DNA of 64,000 bases, taken from Perilla frutescens (Eukaryota; Streptophyta; Magnoliopsida; Lamiales; Lamiaceae). The first letter of the stretch is position 1, and the number at the start of each line of letters is the position of its first letter. Below, in pieces: positions 20,608-32,853 of this stretch. The position numbers and the translations under genes are program-made. Where the stretch lies: assembly GCA_026008535.1 (NCBI GenBank), contig BRKX01000006.1, forward strand, positions 39,172,664 to 39,236,663, written 5' to 3'. Below the pieces are notes generated by a model. It made no database searches and had not been told where the DNA came from. It worked only from the letters and a program-made list of their open reading frames with translations.

Positions 20608-22555
20608 CCTATTAGGGTCTAGTATCCATTCTAAATTTTCTCTTGCTTAAGGGTTAATCTCGACCCTAGTTCTTAACCATCTAAAGCCATACATCAACAT
20701 TAAGCTTAGATTAAACAATATTCTGCATACGGTCAACTTTGCAGAATTTTCTGTTTTGACTCGCTAGGGTGCAGGGGACAAGCCATATACCATTGGAAAG
20801 CTACGGAAGTCCAATTTCCAGAAAAATTTACGGTGACTGAAGATGACAACTAATGAAAAAGTGATACCCGATTCACTGGAAGGTGGCATAACTGCCACAA
20901 ATTTCCGAAACAGAACACATGACCTAACTTTGCCGATGTTTCACAATCGACTCAGGACGAATTAAAGACTGAGACCTATACCATTGGAAAGCTACTTAAG
21001 TATAGTTTATGAAAAAATTTACGGTGACTCAATATGATGCCTAACTAGAAAGTTATGCTAGTTTTACTGAAAGGTGGCAAATCTGCCCACCCGTGCGCGC
21101 GAATGCGTGAACTCAAACCACTTCACAACATCCATAAACTCGACACCAAACTTCACAAACCTTTCTATATTACTGAAATCATGCATTTTAACACATCAAC
21201 CTTATCTCAAACATGCTTTTAAGTACTATTGAACCCATAAACATGTAACATACTTTGAACACAAAAGACACAACAACATGCTTCATAATATCTCAACAAG
21301 TTTTGCAACATAAACCAACTCATTTCTACCATCTAACATGCTTCAAAACTTAAGACATAATTTCCAATACAACATCAAACCTATATATATATATATAACT
21401 TCATGGTTTTCAAAATACCTCTCAAAATGACAATGGAGGAAAGTTAAAAGAAGCTTGAAGAAGATGGAATGATGGAAACGAAGCTTCCAATGACAACGCC
21501 GGAAAGACAACGGTGAAGAACGGCAGCAATGAGATGGAGTTCTCCTCAACAATGGCCGCATCTACACTCTGGCTCTCTCTTGGTTTCTCACGCAGAGGTG
21601 AGGATGAAGGTGTGGAATGAAATGCTACATAGTTGCACTTTCTCTCTCGATCGACTTCTTGCGTCAAAATGAAGGTGAAATGGAGTGAGGATGAAATGAG
21701 AGTTGCTGCATTTCTACTCTCTCTTTCTCTTGAATATTTTGTGTAGAAAAAGAAGGGAATGGAAGATGATGAAAGGTTGGTGAAGGAGCAACAAGATAGA
21801 ATAGCTTGTTTGGTCTTTCTCACTCTCGAAACTTGTTAGCAAATGGGGATGAAATGGTGAAATGAATTATCTCTCTCTCTATACTATACATATACATCAA
21901 CTTACTATTTTGGGGATAAGAGTGACATGGGAAAGGCATGGGAGAGGTGAGGGGAGGCATGGCCTCCCATGCCTTGGGTTGACTAAGAAAAATACCCGGT
22001 TTAAATACCGGTTGTTCGGTTATTGTGATATTTTTCGTCTCTGGAAAAATCCCGAACTTGATGAAATAATTCACTTATTTTAAAACGATAATTTATCTAA
22101 AATTACTTGTTTTTAAAATACCACTTCGAAATATTGGTTTTAAATTTTTTTCGACCATAAAAAAATCCGAACTAGAGAATATCTAATTCTCTCGGCTTTT
22201 AAATCGCCCTGTTTAAATTATCTGAATTTAAACACTGAATGACCAGAGAATATCTGATTCTCCCAATCCTAAAAATATTTATCAAAATATCCGAGTCACG
22301 ATAAACACACACCGTAATTTAAAAGAATAGGAATCGAATTTATCTGAAATTACAATTCCGGCTTTCCATACTGTTAAGGGAATATAATCCACCTGAAAGG
22401 AAAATAATTGAGCCATCTATGGGAATTAATTGACCTTGGATTCAATGGAACTTAACAGATACTTTCGATCATAATCTGAGTGGAAATTACTGTACTTATG
22501 CAGTAATCACACGCTTAACTGTAATTAAATAGTAATCAAGATGTGGGGTATTATA
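20608..22555 (-). repeat. decayed gypsy LTR, cut by Sirevirus C
   Basis: The minus strand starts TATAATACCCCACATC (canonical TG changed to TA) and continues with features of Tekay-like LTRs. The far end is lost at the insertion point of element C. It includes two copies of TATACCATTGGAAAGCTAC (20786 and 20977), a repeat found in many plant gypsy LTRs. Small ORFs here show no family. Confidence 0.6.
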
Positions 22556-23780
22556 ATAATGGTTTTGAAATATGTCTGTGAGCAGACTGGTTTCTGTCGA
22601 AAAACTATGTTGATTACATATATGTATGAACTTGTTTATCTATGCCTTGTGCATGCTTGTTATGTTGGGAACGTGCAGAATGCATGCTGTAAGATGTCAT
22701 AGCTGAAAAGTGTTTGATGTATATACTCTGAAATGAGTACGAAAGCTTAAAATCTTGTTAACGTAAGATTAACTTAGCCCATAGTTGCTGAACTTAGGCT
22801 AAACTTGTAAACACTTATGAGATTGCTCAGAACATAGTTTGAATGAGGAGACGTTTCATTTTCATGACTGAATATAAACTTATGGCTCAAAAAAACTGCC
22901 ACACGTACATCACGATTGATGAGCGGATTACAAGATTGTATAAGTATACCAAGAAAGAAATCGATTCAATATTCGAGTTTATTGGAAAAATAACTTACTC
23001 TATGGGAGTCAAGATTGAGGTTGTGTTAAGGTTGACTAAGAGTTTTCCATAGTGCTAGAAAGATGGACATCTTAAGTAATAAAATATTTAAAAAAAATGT
23101 AGCTTAACGATCTATACAGAGATTGAGAATTTTTGTGGGTAGATATACTAGACGATGATGGCCGCTACAAACAAAGTTCAACATCAGAATTGTGACTTGA
23201 GCGAGATATTGAGGTAGATTGATCACTACCTTTTATCACTACTTGTGGAGATGCGATTATAAAATTTACTCAACAAGCGATAACGAGTTCATGGAAGACT
23301 TTGGCACATCATTTGAAGTTGTTGCTGATGTATTTTGCATGCATTGTGTTCGAACTTTATCATTAGAAGCCTGGGCAATGAGCAGATGGATGGTGATGAA
23401 CATGCGATGGATATAGGCAATTGTATGATATTGTTGGATCAAGTTTGACAATTTGTTATTAGGTCAACTTGGTACTTTTTGTAGATCTAGTGTTGTCTTT
23501 CTTTGATAAGTCTATTTTGATGTCACGTGCAAGAAGAAATCAGAATCTACCATCTTAGGAAACTAACGAGGGAACAGGTGCTATGAGCAGAAAAAAAAGG
23601 GAAAAAATACTCGAATATTTTACAGTGAAACAAGAGATTTTCGTGGGCAACAATATATCATACCAATCAAGATAGAGATGGAGTCGACAAGCTAGGGTAG
23701 CTATACGTATAAATTATGGTGCATCTACATGGGATATTCATCTCAATCACGCCAGATTGAGAAATGTAATTCACATCGAC
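22556..23780 (+). other. decayed DNA, probably gypsy internal sequence
   Basis: No intact gene. It lies directly upstream of gypsy integrase remnants on the same strand. Short weak stretches (for example around 23270-23330, SDNEFMEDFGTS) faintly resemble the integrase-core part of Tekay-like pol, but too poorly to annotate domains. I treat it as degraded gypsy pol. Confidence 0.4.
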
Positions 23781-24158
23781 ATTTAGTCACAAAGCTATGG
23801 ATACAAATTGAACTTCACACGCAAATGAATGGCTAAATTGAATGAACGATAAAAAATAAAGGATACATGCTTCAAGGAGTCTTCTTAGATGAGACCACAA
23901 GCTGAAAAAATGTTCTACAATTATCTATCGGTAATGAGAGAAGCGCGGTGAAAATAAGGGGTGCATGATATGTTAAATGTATCGGTCCTAATGAATTATA
24001 TGTTTGTCCCGAACTACGTGCTCAAGAATGGCGAGTTGATCTTGCGTGCACATATAACATACGATAGGAGCCTCGCTAGATAGAACCATCAAGATCAAGC
24101 AACATAGGAACTTGAAAACAAGGGAGACCACTCAAGTTTTGTTTTAAAGGGGTGGAAT
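23781..24158 (+). pseudogene. gypsy integrase C-terminal remnant
   Basis: In shifting frames it reads KLNFTR, then an NG-x-IE-x-TIKNKGYML stretch equivalent to the HPQTDGQSERTIQTLEDML signature of plant gypsy integrases. An IGP(N/F)E segment near 23980 follows, as in the end of integrase before the chromodomain. A purine-rich AAAGGGGTGGA (24147-24157) precedes the LTR at 24159, as a polypurine tract would. Heavily mutated, with many stops. Confidence 0.65.
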
Positions 24159-25890
24159 GTAACACCCCGTCCCAAAATAAATCTGTGAATTACTCCGACC
24201 ATATAGAAAACTTGTGTTGTTTATAGATTTCTTTGAAATGATTATTGAAAATTCCAAATATCGAGAAAACGAATCCCAAAGTTGACTCAATTTTATTCTT
24301 AAAATCATGTTGTCCTCTAAATATTTCTCGATCACGTATCTTGTTCCTCGTGACAAGACATTTTCATTAGTCTTTTCCATTCATCATTTTGACGTTCATT
24401 GAATCTTGTGTGTTCTAGCTAATTATTGAAAGACCATCTTTTCATCCCTAAAATAAAATTATATCGCTTTATGTCTAACTCCAAATTGATTTCGTCTTTG
24501 ACTAGGAGTCACAAATCCTTCTATAATCGTGATCGCTAATTTCATTAAAAACAGAGTTCATTTGATTTTCCAACAGAATTTTATTCGTTCTCTATTTCAA
24601 TTCAATACCATATATTAAAATACATCACAAATTGATTGCCACCACTCAACCTCATCTTGCTCTATGTGTCACCACACATGTCAGGGGTGGGGGTAGTTGA
24701 ACATCCTCAACCATGAAAATAATAAACAAGCATAATGAAGCATCACTCATTTATCCTCTCTCTATAATCTCAGCCCTCTCCTCCCCAAATATTGATCTTT
24801 CTTTCAATCTTTTAGGAATGAAATCTGTTGAGAAAATTTTGAAACTTTATACACACTTTTCTTTGTCATAATAAAACAAAGTTTGTTTTGATGTTGTTTC
24901 CAACCGGTGCCCGAAAAGTTGAGAAAATGGGCCTAGAATCTCAGTGGTGTTGCTGGTCACCGAGTTGTGTTGCAGTCCCATTACGACATCTTTTTCTATT
25001 AATCCAGCCATTTCTTCTCCCGATTTACGTCATTGTAAACCTAGCACTTCAAGCTTCTCATAACAAGTCTCGAATCATCAATATGATATCATTTGGTCTA
25101 TCAAAGGCACGTCATAAATCGATACGTCAAATCTGCCACATAAATCATTGTGTTGCGAGTGCAACTTGAAAGGTTGTTTTTCTTCATTTCCTCCGTGGTA
25201 TGGACTTAATTTTTTATGTATAGCAACTCCTCTTTGCATTCTTTCAATCCCTTATATCCGATCTAAGATCGGATATCATTTGATCCTCTGAATCCAAGCT
25301 ATAATTTTTCCCAAAACCACAATATTTTCTGGTATATTTCATCTATATTAAAAATGATATATTCCTTGATCATTTCCAGTTGTTGTATCTATCGTATTAT
25401 TGAACCATTTGTTTCATCAAAATTCTTGTCTTCCATACTATGAAAAATTCTACTTTTGATTGAAAATCTATTGAGTATCGAGTTCGATCGAGCCCTAAAC
25501 TTCTTGTTGATCAATATGTTCGGTAAACAACAACAGTTGCCTTTCCAACCAATTTTAGGCTAGGGTGATCGAAATCTGTCTTCGACTCCTTCTGACCATT
25601 TGTAGGTTTCTTCACGTCAAATGCGTGGCTGCTGATTGTGTCTTGATCAAATTTGAATTGATTTTTCTATGATTTTTCAAATTTACTTCTCTGTTTTAAG
25701 CCGTTAATTTTTTTCATTGGATTCATTTCAAGTTAATTGAAAAATATTTTAAGAACCTACTATCGAGTCATGTTTGATTTTAGACACGAGTATTGTGCAT
25801 TCCTATTCGAAGTAAAAAGAATAAAGCTCCTATTAAATTAAAGTAAATATTATATTAATTCCAAAAGTGGTTATATTGATCCTGAATCAA
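24159..25890 (+). repeat. gypsy 3' LTR, right end uncertain
   Basis: Starts TGTAACACCCCGTCCC right after a purine tract and integrase remnant, the usual head of Tekay-like LTRs. No clear ...TTACA end was found before the next pol remnant begins near 25890, so the right border is set by that neighbour and the LTR may be truncated. No gene inside. Confidence 0.55.
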
Positions 25891-27104
25891 GGATTGATCC
25901 TTCTAGGACTCGAAAACATATCTCTGGTAGAATAATATGAAAAGAGAGATAGTAGCATTTGTATAGAGATGTGTAACATGTCATCAAGTGAAAGTCGTAC
26001 ATCAATGACCTTCAGGTTTATTGCAGCTGTTGGAAATTCCAGAGTGGTAATTGGAGTATATAATGATGGATTTTGTGGTAGGCATAACAAGATCAGTGAA
26101 AGAGAACTCAATAGTGTGGGTCATCATGGATCGATTAAAGAAAGCATCACATTTCGTGCCGATCAAAACAACAGCGGAGTTAAGCAAATTAGCACATGTT
26201 TATGTAAAAGAAATTGTTCATTTGCATGAAATTCCAATTTCTATCACGTCAGATCGTGATACTCGTTTTAATTATATCAAGGTACTAGAGGAGTTTCTAG
26301 GAAGCAAATAGAACGAATCTGAGCTTCAGTACCACTTTTCATTTCCAAACAGATGGCCAATCAGAGAGAACGATACAAATTTTGGAAGATATGCTCCGTG
26401 GAGTTGTATTGGACGGAAATACCAGCTGGGAAGACGTTTTATCCTTGGTAGAGTTTGCGTATAACAATAGTTATCAATAAAATATAAAGATGACACCATA
26501 TGAAACCTTGCATAGTTGCAAATGCAGATCACCCCTATACTAGGACGAAGTTGGAGAAAGGAAAATATTAGGTCCAGAGATTGTACTGACTACTGTCGAG
26601 ATAATCGACCGAATTCGAATGAGAATGAAAGAAGTAAAAAGCAGACAGAAGGCTTATACAGACAAGCGTAAAACGGACCTACAATTATTAGTGAAAAACT
26701 CTTCTTAAAGGTATCTCCAACACGAGGTGTTGTGAGATTCAGAAAAATGGGATAAGTTGAAACCAAGATTTATAAGGCTATTCGAAATACTAGAAAGAAT
26801 TGATGAGATTTCTTACCAATTAGCTCTGCCACCGGACCTATCACAAGTTCATGATGTGTAGCACGTGGCAATGCTCAGGAAATGAGTATTTGAACCGGAA
26901 CACATTATCAAAGAAAGTGAGTTCTACGTTCTGACATGACGTACGAAGACAAACCCAATGAAATTCTTGATAGAAAAGTTCAAGTCCTAAGAAATAAGCA
27001 AATTCCATTGGTTCTTGCACAATGTAATCATCATGATCTAACAAAAGCAATGTCAGAATTTGAAAATATTCCAAGGCACGTGATTTTCGGGACGAAATTC
27101 TTTT
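25891..27104 (+). pseudogene. Tekay-like gypsy integrase and chromodomain region
   Basis: The 3' part of a Ty3/gypsy pol. It begins with WWNNMKREIVAFV and the zinc finger Cys of CVTCHQVK (about 25920-25990). The integrase core follows with MDFVVGI, WVIMDRLKKASHF and SDRDTRF. Then come the TDGQSERTIQILEDML signature, a PLYWDE-like stretch and PRFIRLFEILERI. The tail contains LPPDLSQVHDV, AMLRK and a weak chromodomain-like VQVLRNKQIPLVLAQ. Order and motifs fit Tekay-type chromoviruses. Many stops and frameshifts; RT, RNase H and gag are absent. The left edge may be a truncation against the LTR at 24159. Confidence 0.82.
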
Positions 27105-27116
27105 AAGGGGGGAAGG
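27105..27116 (+). other. polypurine tract
   Basis: AAGGGGGGAAGG, two bases before the LTR head TGTAATACCCC, is the plus-strand primer site of the gypsy element above. Confidence 0.85.
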
Positions 27117-27118
27117 CG

Positions 27119-29826
27119 TGTAATACCCCAAAATTTTATCATCTAAATTTAATTAGGAATATAAATCTAGTAGTTAGAATAAGTGTAATATCCAAAACTT
27201 TTTAGCATTAAAAGAATAGTCTATGCTACCCTTAAGAGTAACCAAGGGAAGAAAATGAAGTCTTGTAGCTAGGTCCCATTTTTAAGTGAAGTGTGCCCAT
27301 TGAGTGTGTTAGAAATACCGCCCGAGACCATTTTCATATTAGAATCCTGGATATGAACTTAATTTGATTAAATAGAAATTTAGTTATTGAGTTCAAATAG
27401 ATTAAGCGTGATTTTGATTGCAAACAACTATATACATATTAGTTCTAAAAAATGTACCATCTAATTATTTATATAATTGGGAAAAAAAATAGTAGTAAAC
27501 GTGTGTATATATATATACACACACATACACTTGCAATGAAGATAGAAATAATATTTTAATATGTAATATGTATAGACAATTTAAATATAATATATATATT
27601 TATTACCACTTGTTGTTTCTCCGATATTTACACACACACACACACACATGTGTCTTAAGGAGGAATATGTAGGGTGATGTGGCTTGAGGATGAGTTAGTA
27701 GGATGATGAGTAATGCTTAAGGTATTGTTTCAATGAAAATATTGTGTATAAAAGAAATATAGTAGGAATCCAAATAGTTTTCTTTCTTCTATGCCTCACT
27801 CGATCTTATGCTTAATTCAATAGCTTTGGAAAAAAAAATATTAATAACAATTTCTTTAGCTATTATATCTTTAAGCTATGTTCTTATGAAATTAAATTTT
27901 TTTTTATTATTTAATGATTATCTAAGTATATTTTATTTACTTAATGGTTCTCCAATTATATATATTAATATATTTCAATTCTATCTAAAATATTATTATT
28001 TTTATTTTGGAACTAATTAAATTATATAAGTATATATGTATAGCTACAAGACAATTAATATACTAGCTATAGGATAACTATATTATGATATGCATTATTT
28101 AGATAGATAAAAAGAAAAAAAATAAGGAAATGAATTGTACTTATCATATATGAATATACGTGTATTTGCAAATGATGAGCGTATCTGTGTATGAAAATTT
28201 AGATGTACACGTGTAGTTGAATAATAAGAATATTAAATATATAAGCTATTAGATATAACTTTATTAAATGAAATGGTTTCGAAAATGGACTTCCATCTTT
28301 AATCAATTATGAGAAATTCATTACCCCCACAACCGTAAATCCTCATCAATTGAGAAAAATTGGTAGCTGGTCTAAGGTTAGTGTTTAAATCTAGTTTCGT
28401 ATGTGTGTGTAATATCTAATTAAGTTAGTATTTTGAGGATTTGATTTTAATGTTACTAATTTAATATGAATAAATTTTGGATCGGTAGAATTGTATTTAT
28501 TGGCCCTTCATAATTTTTTCTAATTGTTATTCATGATAAAATAACTTAAATAAGTATCACTTTATGATATTAAGTAATTTTTCTAGTGGATTAGAATTAG
28601 TAATATGAATATAAGTTTAATTGTATTAAGCTTTTACATATTGGAACTATTAAACAATTGTTATAATTTCTAAATATTGAAATAGGGAACCTTAATTTAA
28701 TCTTGAATACAATACATAGGTTGATGTCATAATTTGTAAAATTATAAGATTTACCGTAATGTTCTTATGTTATATTTATTTTAGTTGTGGCAATGGATTT
28801 AGTTATGTACTAATAGTAATAATTAGTAAATTAATGTTTATAATTATTATTTAAAATGTGTAAATAAATAATAGAATTCAAAAATTAAATATTAAAAGGA
28901 AGCTTAGGGATTGAATTTTAATAGCATCATTTTAGCTAAACTAAGCCAAGGTTGGTTATTGTAGGCCTAGAAGAGCTAGCAGAACCTGAGCAAAACCAAC
29001 CCAGAATTTGAAAGCTTATCTTATATTCAGGTGGGCTATACTATATCTTTGGAAATTGTATATTTCGAGTTATTAAGCTCTACTTTGCTAAAATTGCATA
29101 TGTGACTATCTGTGTTAAATATTTACGTGCTACTGTATGTTGTCAGAGTCTCACAAACCAGCGTTTTGTCAATGTGAGTAGCTACAGTATGCATGCATTA
29201 TTCGTCATGCCCTACTCCTTGTCGGTGAGACTAAAATGAAACACTTATTGGTTACACTCATTGGATATACTTACTCAACTTTACATGTTGGTGATGTAGT
29301 ACGGGTTGCGGGTAGTGACTAGTGATACTCTTAAGCGCTTCACGATAAAATATTTTGGTGAACTTAGGTTGCTTTCAATTTTAAAATCTCCTAAGCTTCA
29401 CTACCTGCATGGACATAGATAGATTACTTTTAGAAAATGATTTCCATAACTTGAATTGTGAAAATTTGCCCACTGAGTGCATTAGTACTCAGCCCAAATC
29501 TTTTCAAATATTTTCAGGTCAGTAAGTTGGCGCGTGGATATGACGATGCTGAGAGATGGACTTTTATTATTTACCTATTTTCCATTATCTCCTTTTGTTA
29601 ATATTCTTTTGGGAAATAAGCTTCCGCACTTCTGCTACTCTTTTGTTAAAGTACTAAGAATCCCGATCTTGGTGTTTTGGATCAGTATATGTATTAAAAA
29701 TCATATTTGGATATTTTGAGTCTTCTGTTGAGATTTTGTTACTTAAATTACCCCTTTCTTTCCCGCTTTTTAATTCCAACCCCCGTGGCGTTTATTTCCA
29801 TAGTTTTTCGGGACCGGAGCGCTACA
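27119..29826 (+). repeat. gypsy 3' LTR (about 2.7 kb)
   Basis: Starts TGTAATACCCC directly after the polypurine tract and ends CCGGAGCGCTACA at 29826. A second head-like TGTAATATCC occurs at 27188, and the motif TGCCCA(C/T)TGAGTG occurs near both 27297 and 29469, so the LTR may be a composite of two related LTR pieces. Otherwise AT-rich with short microsatellites (AC at 27630-27647). The gypsy 5' LTR is not in view. Confidence 0.7.
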
Positions 29827-30944
29827 GCATGGTACAATTAAATTTATAATTAATTTAGTCATGAATTAATTGGATCAAAATAAAATTAAAATAAAGTTTT
29901 TTTTAAAAAAAAATTAGCGAATTATGACCGATTAATCATTCTTGAACAAGGTTGCTAGGTTGAGAATTCTAACCAATCATTCATTCATTTTGAGCTTAGA
30001 ATCATAATTGAACTTCAAAAATAAAATAAAATAAAAATCCAATCAAAAGTACGTAATCTAATTAATTCGAATCGATTTTTTTAATTTTACTTAATGTACA
30101 AAAAGAATGGAAACTGATCTATAATAGATTTTTACAGTCTCCAAATATCCAGTCTTGATGTATGTGATGTGTCAATATTTTGATTTAGCTTGCGAGGAAA
30201 TTTCCTATACAAACTTTATCATTATCCATATGTAAGTGAATCATTTATACTCACTTACAAAATAAGAAATGGAAAATAGAAAAACACGTTTTTGCCTAAC
30301 TAATAAGAAGAGAACAACAACTAATTTTTGAAGATAAATATAAAGCACATTTACAGGTCAGAATGATTAGAAAAGCCACCCCAAAAATTAAGTTGTCCAT
30401 TCAAATCAATGAAAAATTCAAGTTCCATTTTTTTTTACAAACAAATACTAATATTTTATTAAGAAGCACAAAAACATGAATTATCGAGAAGGCCAACAAA
30501 GTTCAATTTTTTTTAAGAGTTTTATTTATGTCATTCACATGTAATACTGTAACACATTATAATTCGATGCATTTTTCCTCAGAATAAATTATCGTATTTA
30601 TAATTCTTTCTACACTAAAATATTGCAAACTATGTGTTCGATAAAACACTGAATGAGTGCTTACGCTAGCTCTACTTGTTTTCACTACGAAGCAAGATAA
30701 AAACATGTCATAAGGAACTTCCATGAATTGTGTATTTCTTATTTGAATTAATATCATTCATACAGAATTTATTTTTATTTGATTATTCACACTCTTCAAA
30801 TAATCAAAATTAATGAATTAAACATTTGAATAATTCAAATAATCAAAATTAACTAATTAAACATTTGAATAATAAGGCTAGAAGAATCCAATTTAAGAAT
30901 CATATCGAATATTTATACACCACATACTCAAATGTCAATTCACA
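29827..30944. other. unassigned AT-rich DNA
   Basis: About 1.1 kb with no coding signal, no terminal repeats and no RNA gene that I can recognise. It ends in the TA repeat that flanks the next element. Confidence 0.5.
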
Positions 30945-31329
30945 ATATATATATATATATATAGGGTAGGGTTAGGGTGTAAGTAATTCCTAGATGTTAA
31001 ATATGAATTAATCCGAGTCATTAATATAATAATTTGGATGGTCTAGATTGGTTTGGATAAATTTGTGGAAAATTGTTATATCTTTATGTGAAAGGGCAAA
31101 GATGTATTTATCATTATTGTGGTTTGAGAATCAATCCGTTTTGTTTGCATATTCATTATGAGAATTTATTAATCATTTGTAACCCCCAACTACCCAAAAA
31201 TGAAGATTTAATTTTACATAGATAGGTTTATGGTAAGGATTCGTTGAATATCATCATCAAACATTATTTCCATATTTTTTATGATTCTATATATTGATCA
31301 AGATTCAATAAACCCTACAAAAATACCTG

Positions 31330-32060
31330 ATGCTTAAAAAGCGCCTGGATCTTATGAAAATAGCATGTGGAATTTAAAAAATAGCATGTGAAAGCATTTC
31401 ATATTTAAAAACAAGCACTTTAATGTACATTAAACAATCAATATTATTGTTTATGAATGTTATTTTATAATCATTTCATATATAATAGCATTACAAAGAT
31501 ATTAAAAAGTATTATGAATTAATAAATTAGTAGTTTTTAAAAAAAGTACTTCGAGTTTTTAAAGAATAGCATCCGAAATTTAAACAATAGCCTCTTAAAT
31601 TTAGAAAAAGAACATGTGAATACATTTAAAATTTAAAAAATATCATATGAATGTACATGAAACATTATTGGTTATGGAAATTATGGTATAATCATATCGT
31701 GTATTAGCATTAAAAACACATGCAATAGTATTATGGATTAGTTAGTCAACAATTTTTGCAAGAAGTACACCATTGCATCGGATATTTAATTAAAAAATAG
31801 CATTTGGAATTTTTAAAATAGCATGAATTTAAAAAATAGCATCTAAATTTAACAAGATAACATCTAGAATTTAAAAAATAGCATCTTTAAATGATAGCAT
31901 GTAAATGGATTTGAAATTTAAAAATGAGCATATTAATGTATAGTGAATATTCAATATTATTCCTTATAATTTGTACAATCATATCATCCGAAAGTTAAAA
32001 AATATCATGTAATGCATTTGAAATTTAAAAAATACCATATGATTGTATATTGAATATTCA
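31330..32060. repeat. degenerate repeats around AAAAAATAGCATGTGAA
   Basis: More than ten diverged copies of a short AT-rich phrase, (A)n-TAGCATGTGAA-TGCATTTGAAATTT, in direct orientation, with intervening ATTGAATATTCAA words. They form the body of the long-TIR element. Confidence 0.65.
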
Positions 32061-32507
32061 ACACATTGCTTATGGATTAATTAATTAGAAATTTACGTAG
32101 AAAAAAAAATCAAAGATAAAAGGATACTTATTTTATAATATGATGAAGACACTAATCAAGCATTCAACGATTGTGATCTCAATTAATTAAATAAATTTAA
32201 TATGTTGATTCGAATGATTTAGAATTACAATATTTTTAACAAATTGCAGTTGAAAAGCTTATTGATATTAGGATTAGAAAATTTAAGATTAATGTAAAAT
32301 ACATCCACAATGAAATCGACATATAATAATAGATGAAACATGATTATAGTATAACTATAATTAATAACTATGAATATGACAAAAATGACAAATGTGTCCT
32401 TTCTACCAAAAAACAAAATAAATTATAAACGTAGATCTAACAATATTCAATGGGTGAGATCAATTCATATTTAACACACTAGGATATGATTCACAAAAGA
32501 ACTCTCA

Positions 32508-32575
<68 letters not shown>
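32508..32575. repeat. CT and TA microsatellite
   Basis: (CT)n followed by (TA)n at the border of the long-TIR element. The equivalent in unit 2 (39358-39406) is 18 bp shorter, which is the largest length difference between the two units. Confidence 0.95.
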
Positions 32576-32579
<4 letters not shown>

Positions 32580-32586
32580 ATAATTG

Positions 32587-32843
32587 GAGAAAATTTCACT
32601 TTTGGTCCCATTGGATACACTTCAGTTCGATTTTGGTCCCGATACTATCAATTTTGGTCATTTTAAAAAAAAATCGCTCAATTTTAGTCCCATAGGTTTA
32701 AGATTATCAATTTTGATCCCCTGATTTTTAGGCCAAAAGCGGGACCAAAATCGATATTTTCTCTGTTTGGGACCAAAAATAATAGTATCGGGACCAAAAT
32801 CGAACTGAGGTGTGTCCTATGGGACCAAAAGTGAAATTTTCTC
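32587..32843. mobile_element. Mutator-type MITE, 257 bp (unit 1)
   Basis: Near-palindromic element starting GAGAAAATTTCACTTTTGG and ending with its exact inverse. The inverted arms run about 70 bp and contain repeated TTTTGGTCCC words. It is flanked by the 10-bp direct repeat TCTATAATTG (32577-32586 and 32844-32853). Target duplication length and long arms fit a MULE-derived MITE. RNA from it would fold into one long hairpin. The ORFs across it are shadows. Confidence 0.9.
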
Positions 32844-32853
32844 TCTATAATTG

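Larger units (their letters stand above)
30945..32575. mobile_element. non-autonomous long-TIR element flanked by TA repeats
   Basis: Both ends abut (TA)n tracts (30945-30962 and 32543-32575). The left end contains GATGTTAAATATGAATTAATC at 30993-31013. Its reverse complement recurs with one or two changes at 32458-32477, and similarity continues inward through a GAAAGGGCA/GAAAGGACA and TTTATCAT/TTTGTCAT segment, giving imperfect inverted repeats of more than 100 bp. There is no transposase. The middle (31330-32060) consists of degenerate copies of AATTTAAAAAATAGCATG. The element type is unproven; insertion into TA microsatellites recalls rice Micron-type elements. Its right 230 bp are included in the tandem duplication (39198-39400). 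Confidence 0.6.

Noticed and set aside
30962..30978. Telomere-like TAGGGTAGGGTTAGGGT
   Set aside because: Only two to three imperfect units, not the plant TTTAGGG repeat. It forms the end of the long-TIR element next to a TA microsatellite.
31000..32100. The TAGCATG-rich stretch as a CRISPR-like or satellite array
   Set aside because: Copies are too diverged and irregularly spaced, with no spacer structure, and sit inside an element with inverted ends.
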